Origin: Chiridota heheva
Taxonomy: Eukaryota > Echinodermata > Holothuroidea > Apodida > Chiridotidae
NCBI GenBank assembly: GCA_020152595.1
Contig: JAIGNY010002805.1
Span: 45,001 to 109,000, forward strand
Length of the DNA stretch: 64,000 nucleotides
Direction: 5' to 3'
Shown: positions 55,030 to 64,000 of the stretch, in pieces
Layout: each line of letters opens with the position of its first letter
How positions within the stretch are numbered: position 1 is the first letter of the stretch
Position numbers and translations under genes: made by a program
The notes under the pieces: generated by a model
The model's database searches: none
What the model was told of the DNA's origin: nothing
The model's input: the letters and a program-made list of their open reading frames with translations, nothing else

Positions 55030-56990
55030 AATGTTCGTAAAAGCTTCACCTTCACCGCTCCATTCTCCTGGGTATGGAGATTGAGGCTTTAAGCAAATTC
55101 TTCCACCTCTTTCTGTCTCTTGCTACTACTGCAGCTTCTCCCCAGCTGTTCCATCCAAATTTGTTTCCCTCCTATTCTGCCACTTTTCTCCATGTAGTCT
55201 TAGGACTTCCCGTCTTTCTGCTACCTTCTGGTATCCAGGTGATGGATATTCTGGCATAGTTTTCTTTGTCCTTTCTTAATACATGACCCAACCATCTCCA
55301 TTTTCTCTTAAATATCTCCTTGCTTTTCTCCACTGTGCCTGCTCTTTCATATACTTCTTCATTGGTGACTTAACTGATCTAATTTTTGAAAAATTCTAAG
55401 GCATCTCTTTTGGAACACATCTAGATTCTTCATGTCAGCTTCAGGTTTCACATCCATGGAGGAGTACTGAGATTACATTTGAATGAAATATTGTCAGTTT
55501 AGTTTTTATCAGGTAGATGTTTGATTTCCATATCTTGTGAAGTTGTCTGAAAGTTGCCTGTGCCAGCCCAATTCTGCGTTTGATGTCTTCATCAGTGCCT
55601 CCTTCTTTGGACAGTGTTGCACCGAGATAGACAAAGCTATCAATATCTTCGAGCTCTGCATTTGCAACTGTAATTGTTCCATCAGTTTTGTTGTTAATGT
55701 ATATGATCTTGTGTCTTTTTTCATTAATCTTCAGACCAACCGTTTTACCTGTTTCATGTAGTTTGCTAGTTTTGTCTTGGAGTTGTTATTTGGTGCTTGA
55801 AATAAATGCAATGTCATCAGCGTAGTCAAGATCGTCTACTGCTTTAGGGCTGTAATTAAGTTCCACCAGATTCCATTCCTTCTGCATTGTGTACTGGTTC
55901 TCATCACCCAGTCAATAGTAAGTATAAAGAGAAACCGGATATAACACATCCTTGTTTTACCTCAGTTTTCACAGAAAATCAATCGGATAGTTTACCATTG
56001 CTTAACACTGTACATTTGCAGCCATCATACCAGTTCTGCATAATGTTTGTGTATTTCATGGGCATCCCATAATCAGCCATAATATTCCACATCATGCTTC
56101 TGTCTATCTAGACTGTCTAACGCCTTCTTAAAGTCAATGAAGTTGAGGTATACTGTGGCTGGTTTTCCATTCCAAGCTTTGTTCTATTATTTTTTTAAGG
56201 GTGAATATTTGTTCAGTAGTTTCTCTGCCACTCCTAAAGCCAGCTTGCTCATAACGAAGTTTGGTATCTATTGTGCTACGTAGCCTGTCAATCAATATCC
56301 TTCCAAATATCTTACTTCATGTTAGTATTAAGGATATATTTCTGTAGTTGTCACAAATTGTCAGGTCGCCTTTCTTTGGTGTAATAGTTATATTGCTTCT
56401 TTCCATGCATCTGGCTCTTCTTCTGTATCTAAAATTTGGTTGAATAATGTAGTTACGGTCTCCTCCATCAAATCCATATTACCTTTCCACATTTCAATGC
56501 TTATTCCATCCACTCCTGGTGATTTTCCATTTTGCATCTTTAACACAGCATTCTTTATTTCTTCGTCTTGGATCTCACCCATCTCGACATTAATGTCATC
56601 TTTGTTTGCCTCTACACCTTGGTTGGTTGCCTCTGGTATAGGTTGGTTTAAAGTTGATTCTAAGTGTTCTTTCCATCTTTCTCTCATCTCATCTTCTCCA
56701 GTGATAAGCTCTCTATTTGCATTCTTTACTCCAACATTCTTCTTTCTTCCTTTATAACATATCTTCGTTCTAAGTTTGTATAGCCCACTCATGTCTCCAC
56801 GTGATGCTGCATCTTCTGCTTCTCTCACTATATTATCTACCATCTTTCTTTCATCTGATCTGACTATTTTCTTTACTTCTCTGCCTTTCTTCTCGTATTC
56901 TGTTCTTTTTAAAGGTCTTTTTCGTTCAGATTTTGTTTCATCTTTTTTGACAGATTTTTCTCGTCTTCAGTAGCTTTTCATGAAGTTTTC
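55030..56990 (-). mobile_element. RTE-clade LINE, decayed
   Basis: In element order on the - strand: linker and RT N-terminus at 56843-56388 (AEDAASRGDMSGLYKLRTKI, LQNGKSPGVDGISIEMWKG-type block), early RT near 56330-56180 (ILIDRLRS, LRYEQAGFRSGRETTEQIF), palm and C-terminal pieces down to about 55060. Many stops and frameshifts. The 56388 frame extends open but Met-less to about 56990. No endonuclease domain is seen. Confidence 0.88.
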
Positions 56991-58906
56991 CAACAAGTTT
57001 TGTCCAAGATTATAAATCTCTCTCTTAGGGGATGATTGAGGGGTGTTGACCAGGAGTACTTGTTGGGTGTACTTAACAAGCAATGCTGGCTATGTATTGA
57101 AAACATTGGTAATATTTTTCTTGACATTATTCCTACATTCATTGTGAATTTGGGAGGAAAATCTAGCCAGAAATATATTGGTCTTTCGTGGTTAATTTCA
57201 CGTTGTATTCAATGGATGGGTTCTTGTATACACTTTAAATAACCATTGAATAGAAGTTGCAATCCCTTTGGGTATATTTAACGCTGGTATAATTCAGCCA
57301 AGTGAAAACAGTTTGAAATGATAAAGGATGAAATTAAGATAGTGAAGATGTCATACAGATCAGCTAGCTGTTCATGTAAAACAATCTGTAATTGATCTGT
57401 CAATATACTTCAAGGGCTTGCAATGCAGGGTAGACAAATAATTTTATTCTTGGAATGAAATAATTGGTCCATATCAAATCTTTGTTCAAAGTTCTAAAAC
57501 TATTGAAAAAGATTGTTAATTTTATTATTTTTTTTTGTCACACAATATAGTTATCAGTAAGTAATTAGATATTTAAGTATTTTAATAATTAGAAGATTTA
57601 AAGGTTATATTGCTCCAAAGATTATCATAGCAATAAACATCTTAAGATTTGATAAAATTCTGTAAACATTTTTATGTTTTACGAAAAGTAAAACTTCTTA
57701 GCTGAAATGTAAAGTGTAATTATTTATCAATTGCTTCTCATTTTGTGTTGTTAAAATTTGTGTTACATTTGTACAAAATTTAAATTGTTTGTAATTATGC
57801 TGAACACTAAGTGAGGGTGTATCATTTGAATGTCTCCAGAGCATTTAATTATTTCCACTGGGCACAATTGTTCTGGAAGTTAAACAATGTAGAATCCTAA
57901 ACAGCTTTTTTTGTGAGATTGATGTACAAGCAGAATCACACATCATATTCAGCTGCTGTTTTTTCTTTCTATTTTTCATTAATCAAGAAATTTTGTAACA
58001 TTACAACTTTCCTATTAAAAGGAACAGCAACAGCTTAACTTAAGGGCCCTGAACATTTTGCAACATCAGACAATGCTTTGTTTGTGTGAAATATAGTAAT
58101 TAAGGTATAGAGGCAGCTTCAGTTTTAAGGCCTGAAACATCTCATTAATATTATAGGGTCTGACAACACCTCTTATTTTAACTTGACAGCCTTAGATTTT
58201 ATTTAGTTTTTGAACATGCCTCATTGATAAATACCAAATGCAAGATATTCATATCACTTACGAAGACTCATAAAAATACACATGCATTTTGACCGAGTGC
58301 TTCATAAATATTTAATCAGTTTTATGATGTTATGGGTTGAATTTGAGCTCATTAAGAGAAATTATTAATTATGAAAAAAACCCATAAAATATCTTTCCTT
58401 TAGGTAAATAGGAACTTAAAGCAAGTGGGTTGATGATATGCAACCCACCTGTGTGTTCATTACTTATTTTAAAAATTTGGTAGCTAATTGGGTCCATGGT
58501 TCTAGAAATTTTCCAATGTTGAATAGTTTGATATTATATTTATTTCTTGCCAAGATGATATATCCATGGTCAGCAATAAGAATCTCTTACCAATCACAAA
58601 TTTTGATTGATATGAATCTCTATTTTATTTTGGTAAGAAAAAACAATGTGTAAAAATGCTATTTCAACAGCAGAGAAAATGTTTTCTTCAAATTCAGCAA
58701 GTTTGTACCATTTGATCTCTGCATTAAAGCAATATATGCCAGATATCATGCCAGATAAATCAAAACTCATCTTATTTCAATCAATAAAAAAAAAAAAAAT
58801 AATAATTGTCATCAATCAAATGTCTGTCAAATTACTTTTATTTTCTTTGTGAACATGGGAGTGAGTCACACTTTTGATGAAATCTGTAAAGTGTTATTTT
58901 CTGTGC
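56991..58906. other. no gene recognised
   Basis: AT-rich sequence without recognisable repeats; likely intergenic between CCDC134 and AGK. Confidence 0.4.
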
Positions 58907-59390
58907 TTTAAAGGAATATCCTGTGAATTTGTATGTTTATATATATGATGGAGGACTTAAGAAAGAATCAATGAAAAAACAATGTTGATATCTAATTTTT
59001 TTAGGAGATATTGCATTTCAAAGATTTCACCAGTGTGTTGGAAAGTGACTGTAGTGTAAAGTGTGATGTCATGATTGCAGATCCAAGACAAGTGTATGTA
59101 TGTACATATGTACATGTATCTGAAAATGTATTCCCTCTCTAAATTAATGAAAACATGTTTTGTTTAATTACTGAGATGGGGTATCACATGCACTTTATAA
59201 GAATGTGCTCTGCCCATCTGCTCATGCACCTTACACTCTAAATGAAAGAAAAATACAATGTTCAGTTTATAGCAATACATAAAGAATTATCTTGGATCTG
59301 CATTTATGACATCACAATGTACAATGCAAGGTACCATTTGGGTAAAAGTAATTAATTCTTAGAAAAAGCTTCGATAGAATATAATAACAC
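58907..59390 (+). mobile_element. foldback MITE, GGAATATTCC family, copy 4
   Basis: Starts TTTAAAGGAATATCCTGTGA. GTGTGATGTCATGATTGCAG followed by ATCCAAGA at about 59060-59090 faces its inverted copy TCTTGGATCTGCATTTATGA at about 59289. Shares ordered blocks with copy 3. Confidence 0.8.
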
Positions 59391-59766
59391 TTGTGAGGAA
59401 GTGATATCTAGTTTATGCTGGAGGACCGATTACTAGAACTTTGATCAAATTTACAAAAGCTTTCATCAGTATTTTCATCCAAGACTCTTATAACATTTAT
59501 TCAAACTTCAACAAAGCTACAATAACTTCCACAAAAGTATCAAGAACATAAGATGTGGCATCAGAGGGAGTTGTACCTTTGGATCGTTTCTCACACAATA
59601 CACTCCTGCAGATGATTTCACTGCGCATAATTTAAATAACAATGTCCTGTAGGCCCCTCCCTTTCAACAAGAGTCGACCTCTTTGCAGGACGAGTACAAC
59701 ACTGAACTGTATCCTCTGAATATTCAGATATGAATATTCATAATTTGAATAGTCATTAATGAATAT
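59391..59766 (-). other. AGK 3' flank
   Basis: Downstream of the AGK stop on the - strand; may include 3' UTR. No ORF. Confidence 0.35.
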
Positions 59767-59772
59767 TTTATT
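59767..59772 (-). terminator. poly-A signal candidate for AGK
   Basis: AATAAA on the - strand begins two bases after the AGK stop codon, so it may be a chance match or an early signal. Confidence 0.3.
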
Positions 59773-59773
59773 G

Positions 59774-59911
59774 TCATCCTCCTTCTGTTGTTTGGATTGG
59801 TGGCTCCACCACAGACTCTTTAAAGAAATATAGTTTATTTGGCAGAAGACTGATCTCTACTGGGCCTGCCTCAAATCGCTCGCTGTCGATGGTGAACCAA
59901 GACGGCTCTCC
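59774..59911 (-). CDS. AGK: AGK orthologue, last coding exon
   Basis: The - strand acceptor TTTCCTTTGTAG|GGAGAG opens a phase-0 exon of 45 codons plus TGA. It reads GEPSWFTIDSERFEAGPVEI then SLLPNKLYFFKES, which lines up with the C-terminal end of vertebrate acylglycerol kinase (FSIDSEEYEAMPVEVKLLPRKLQFF). AGK is a mitochondrial lipid kinase that makes lysophosphatidic and phosphatidic acid and is a TIM22 import-complex subunit; this exon carries only the last strands of the fold. No further exon was found up to 64000, so the penultimate intron is at least 4 kb, or other exons are too short to see. Confidence 0.8.
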   Translation of the reverse strand, partial: GEPSWFTIDSERFEAGPVEISLLPNKLYFFKESVVEPPIQTTEGG

Positions 59912-60170
59912 CTACAAAGGAAATATCAAACTCATTAAAGTATTCAAACATAATCTTTGAATATTCATCATCTCTGACCCATGAACTCATACTGCTATTA
60001 TTCTTTGTAATTTCCCCACTGAAAGAGTTTCCCTCAATACCTGCAAACCTATCTGCCGTCTCCCCACTCCCTCACCTCAAACACTGGAGACTATGTATGT
60101 ATGTGGTCAGAGGTCAGGGAGGTTGGACATTTTCCAGCAATTTAATGGCAAAGATGAGCCTATTATATAT
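59912..60170. other. AGK intron, left part
   Basis: Pyrimidine tract of the - strand acceptor, otherwise nothing recognised. Confidence 0.4.
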
Positions 60171-60978
60171 GTTATGGCAGGTAGACATGTGGTATGGCAG
60201 GTAGACATGTGGTATGGCAGGTAGACATGTGGTATGGCAGGTAGACATGTGGTATGGCAGGTAGACATGTGGTATGGCAGGTAGACATGTGGTATGGCAG
60301 GTAGACATGTGGTATGGCAGGTAGACATGTGGTATGGCAGGTAGACATGTGGTATGGCAGGTAGACATGTGGTATGGCAGGTAGACATGTGGTATGGCAG
60401 GTAGACATGTGGTATGGCAGGTAGACATGTGGTATGGCAGGTAGACATGTGGTATGGCAGGTAGACATGTGGTATGGCAGGTAGACATGTGGTATGGCAG
60501 GTAGACATGTGGTATGGCAGGTAGACATGTGGTATGGCAGGTAGACATGTGGTATGGCAGGTAGACATGTGGTATGGCAGGTAGACATGTGGTATGGCAG
60601 GTAGACATGTGGTATGGCAGGTAGACATGTGGTATGGCAGGTAGACATGTGGTATGGCAGGTAGACATGTGGTATGGCAGGTAGACATGTGGTATGGCAG
60701 GTAGACATGTGGTATGGCATGTAGACATGTGGTATGGCAGGTAGACATGTGGTATGGCAGGTAGACATGTGGTATGGCAGGTAGACATGTGGTATGGCAG
60801 GTAGACATGTGGTATGGCAGGTAGACATGTGGTATGCCAGGTAGACATGTGGTATGCCAGGTAGACATGTGATATGGCAGGTAGACATGTGGTATGGCAG
60901 GTAGACATGTGGTATGGCAGGTAGACATGTGGTATGCCAGGTAGACATGTGATATGGCAGGTAGACATGTGGTATGGC
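60171..60978. repeat. 20-bp minisatellite, nearly perfect (about 40 units)
   Basis: Unit GGTATGGCAGGTAGACATGT. Units from 60173 to about 60715 are identical; all visible variants (GGCATG, ATGCCAG, GTGATATGG) lie between 60719 and 60960. The - strand frames are open throughout (CHTTCLPAIPHVYLPYHMST). Confidence 0.98.
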
Positions 60979-61839
60979 TGTAAGAGAAATGGAATCCAAT
61001 GCTCAATAAATCCCACCGTAAATGTTTCACACAAATTTCCCTTTTTTGGAGTGGGAGCGGTGCTGAACATTCTACCCTGGATGTGTCCATGTTACCTGGA
61101 CTGTAGATTAACCTCCCAGTAGATGATGATAGTACTTACTCCCAGGTCAAATCCATTATAACGTGCTCAAACACTTGAAGCATGCTTGTGCACTTTCTTA
61201 ATGCCCACTTTCTGGTTGGTGATAAGCAACAAGTGAAATTTAAATCAACAAAATAAGTTACATAAGCTTAATGTTATTAACTATTCTTACAACCCAAAAT
61301 TCACACCTAATCTTATCCTTTAAGTCAGATTTTGGCATAAGTACAATGTTTAGTTTCAATGTAAGGACAAGGAGTTTCAAGCCTTACCCAAATTTTGTAT
61401 ACTGTTGATAAAGTTAGAATTATCAAATTAACTCAATATTACAATAACACTGTAGAGAATACTAAAACATTTCACTCACTAAGAATAAATAGATCATAAT
61501 AAAGATATATACATATGCCTAGCATCCATATCGTCACTAAATCGTATGTGGGGGTGCTAAAAGAATTCAAGGCAACACCACTAGGAGTGCACATAATGCA
61601 TGTAAACAATAGGCATGGCCCATGCAGAAACTTATGTTGGGATGATTCTAATTATTGTATGAAAAAGTTGATAATAGTTCATAGACTTAAAAGAAATGTC
61701 TAAACTGAGAAAAAATTGTTGGTGTTTATATATGTTTGATTACTGACATATTTCAGCCAGCTTTTTCCCACAAAGTAAAACTATAACGGTAAATACCGTG
61801 CAAATTGACACCCATATCATATGACCCGAACAATTATAA
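60979..61839. other. no gene recognised
   Basis: AT-rich, probably AGK intron. Confidence 0.4.
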
Positions 61840-62745
61840 AAATGGCATTTCACACTAAGTCCCACATGGCATCACATGTCCCACACGGCATCCCACCACA
61901 TGGCACTCCACCCCATGTCCCACATGACATCCCATCCCATATCCACATGGCATTCCATCCCATGTCCACATGGCATTCCACCATATCTCCCACATGGCAT
62001 CCCACCACATGATGTCCCACATGATGTCCCATGTGGCATTCCATCATATGTCCCACAGGGCATCCCATCCTATGACCTACATGGCATTCCACCCTATGTC
62101 CCACATGGATCACATTCCATGTCCCAATTGACATCCCACCTCATGTCCCACAAGACATCCCATGCCTTGTCCCACATGGCACTCCATTATATCTCCCACA
62201 TGGCACTCCACCATACAGTGTCTCACATGGCATTCCACCATGTCCCACATGGCATTCCACCATATGTCCCACATGGCATCCCACGCTATAACCCACATAG
62301 ATCCCATCCTACATGTATGTCCCACATTAATCCAACCATATGTACCACATGACATCCCTCCCTATGTCCCACATGGTATCCCTCCCTGTGTCCCGCATCA
62401 GTAACTTCCCACCTGATGATCCCACTATATGTTTCACGAGTCCCTCCCAATGTCCCAATGACATCCTACTTGATGTCCCACATGGCATCACATCCCATGT
62501 CCCCATGGCCTCCTACCCTATGTCCCACATAGCCTCCCACCCTATGTCCCACATGACATCCCATACCATCCCATGTCCCACATGACATTCCATCCCATGC
62601 CATTCCACCCTATGTCCTGCATGGCTTTCCACCATATATTCCACATGGCATTCCACCCTGTTCCACATGGTATCCCACCCCATGTCCCACATGGCATCCC
62701 ACCCTATGTCTCACATGATGTCCCATAGGCTCCATAAGAAGTCTT
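61840..62745. repeat. CCCACATGGCATCCCACC minisatellite
   Basis: About 40 diverged 20-24-bp units of TGTCCCACATGGCAT(C/T)CCAC. Complementary to the GGGACAGGGTGGGATGGCAT family at 37150-37320 and 41219-41690. Short outlier at 62912-62970. Confidence 0.93.
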
Positions 62746-63440
62746 ATCCTAGCTATCACAGTCCCTGATTGAGCATACTATGTATGAAAGTGTTAATTCA
62801 TATAATAACTTATATGCAAATAGGTTGTTGAATAAGAAAAAAAGGTGGAGTCAAATAATTATGCCTGATATAGCCCTTGGTGTATACCACATGGTATATA
62901 TTAAATCATATGGCCCCCATCCATGTCCCACATGGCATCCCTCCCTATGTCCATATGCAGTCACATCCTGTCACACTCCCTGACTGAGCATACTAAATAA
63001 AAAAGTCTGGTCAGTTCATATACTGTGGCATTTTTATGCAAATAACCACAATAATAAAGGTGGAGTTTAATAATCATGCTTGATACAACTGTTGGTGCCC
63101 AAATATTTTGAAGAATTTTAAGGATTTTAAATCTCAAGTACTACAAGAGAGACTTGAGGGTCTCTAAAGAATATTGGAAAATTATATCATTTTACAGTTA
63201 TCTTCTAAAAAAATATCAAATGTTTTGTAGACTTTTTAAGGAAACTAGTCTTCAATCCTGTCTTAAGTATCTCTAAAAAAACTAACTTTTATAAGGAAAT
63301 TCTAACCTTGCATAAGGATATCTGAAGAAACTTTTAACTTTTTCTGAGAAACTCTGAAGAAGCTTTAACATTTCTGAGGAATTCTCAATTTTTTTAAAAA
63401 CATTTTTGTGGATGGCCAGACGGACATAATTGCCATTACA
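62746..63440. other. no gene recognised
   Basis: AT-rich, with loose repeats of AAACTCTGAAGAA/TTTCTGAG motifs at 63270-63400. Confidence 0.4.
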
Positions 63441-63442
63441 TA

Positions 63443-63470
63443 GGTTCGCATTATGCTTCGCATGCGAACC
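63443..63470. repeat. hairpin GGTTCGCAT...ATGCGAACC
   Basis: Perfect 9-bp inverted repeat with a 10-base loop that itself repeats ATGCTTCGCAT. Resembles the end of a dispersed repeat (preceded by GGCCAGACGGACATAATTGC). Confidence 0.6.
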
Positions 63471-63794
63471 AAAAAGCACAAAGATGAGAATTCTTGAACA
63501 CTGCCCTTGCATATTCAATTAAGTACTTTGCATATATTTGAATATCATAGTGAAAGATTATGCATATTAATGTGAAGATCAAAGTCTAAACTATCATTCC
63601 GTGATTACTTATAATAATATGAATTGAAAGATAAGTGTACAAAATAAGCATCATCTAAAAAGCTTAACACAATTGCGGTTTCTAAAATGAAGGCTCCGGG
63701 TCTTAGCGATTAAAAGGCCCTGAAAGCAAGTAAACTAAGAATTTTAACTAATGGCTTTTATCTTGTTCCTTTACTTTCATATACCCACACATCC

Positions 63795-63935
63795 CGCATT
63801 CGTATCCCGGTGGGTCTGCAACCAGTAAGTTCACAACTGGTTATCAAAGGCCGTGGCCGTCTTGATATAATGTCCGGCACTGGATGCTTTCGGGACGTTA
63901 AAACCTTGCTATGCTATGCTATATTATATAAGATG
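63795..63935 (+). mobile_element. SINE fragment of a second type sharing the core
   Basis: Box B-like CATTCGTATCCC, then CACAACTGGTTATCAAAGGC CGTGG as in copies 1 and 2, then a different 3' end (GGGACGTTAAAACCTTGC and CTATG repeats). Box A is not clear. Confidence 0.6.
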
Positions 63936-64000
63936 AATATGGACAATAGGTAGCACACTAGTAATTACCTCTGTGATTTGGGGGTCTACTTTGATATCAC

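Noticed and set aside
60107-61090. Open frames of 327, 318 and 275 codons on the - strand
   Set aside because: By-products of the 20-bp array; all three frames encode the same 20-residue cycle.
61141-61200. Additional AGK exon ending at GGA|GTAAGT on the - strand
   Set aside because: Good donor, but the translated sequence upstream (CTSMLQVFEHVIMDLTW) does not resemble AGK and no acceptor fits.

Overview
The window is animal nuclear DNA. It carries spliced host exons with GT/AG boundaries, non-LTR retrotransposons of several clades, a Ty3/gypsy LTR element, tRNA-derived SINEs, MITEs and many minisatellites. The mix (CR1 with an esterase ORF1, I-clade LINEs, RTE, foldback MITEs) fits a marine invertebrate, most likely a deuterostome such as an echinoderm, hemichordate or lancelet. 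The species cannot be fixed from sequence alone.

Two host genes are supported. A CCDC134 orthologue runs on the + strand from 18320 to 50694 in six coding exons: 18320-18518, 28740-28861, 35781-35865, 47593-47774, 48827-48899 and 50612-50694. It encodes about 247 residues: a signal peptide, a helical domain and a C-terminal KSEL. The last exon of an AGK (acylglycerol kinase) orthologue lies on the - strand at 59774-59911. A weak candidate exon (- strand, 439-626) sits at the left edge.

Layout: 882-3516 is a 49-bp tandem array carrying one CACGTG per unit. 3536-4140 is a foldback MITE. 4259-8902 is a decayed gypsy element with short LTRs. 8952-9232 is a SINE. 11745-18130 is a nest of truncated CR1/Jockey-type LINEs. 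CCDC134 follows. Its intron 1 holds an RT-less I-clade LINE, a capsid-like relic and a CR1 that stops about 80 bp before exon 2. Intron 2 holds a DNA-transposon-like element with an internal triplication, a foldback MITE and a second I-clade LINE. Intron 3 (11.7 kb) holds a SINE, a 110-bp TA-flanked MITE, an approximately 0.8-kb-armed inverted repeat around RTE fragments, a 42-bp array of about 64 units and two piggyBac-like MITEs. Intron 5 holds a perfect 16-bp array. Downstream come 20-bp and 46-bp arrays, an RTE remnant, another foldback MITE, the AGK exon, a nearly perfect 20-bp array, a minisatellite and a SINE fragment.

Most interesting observations: two overlapping 5' splice sites 4 bp apart at CCDC134 exon 5, which decide whether the protein ends in KSEL or in a basic tail; a long inverted repeat whose arms carry two related small ORFs differing by an in-frame 57-nt block; a 24-nt core shared by two SINE types with different 3' ends; a foldback MITE family; a capsid-like relic; and the unusual minisatellite load. 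No CRISPR array, tRNA gene, rRNA gene or bacterial-type operon is present.
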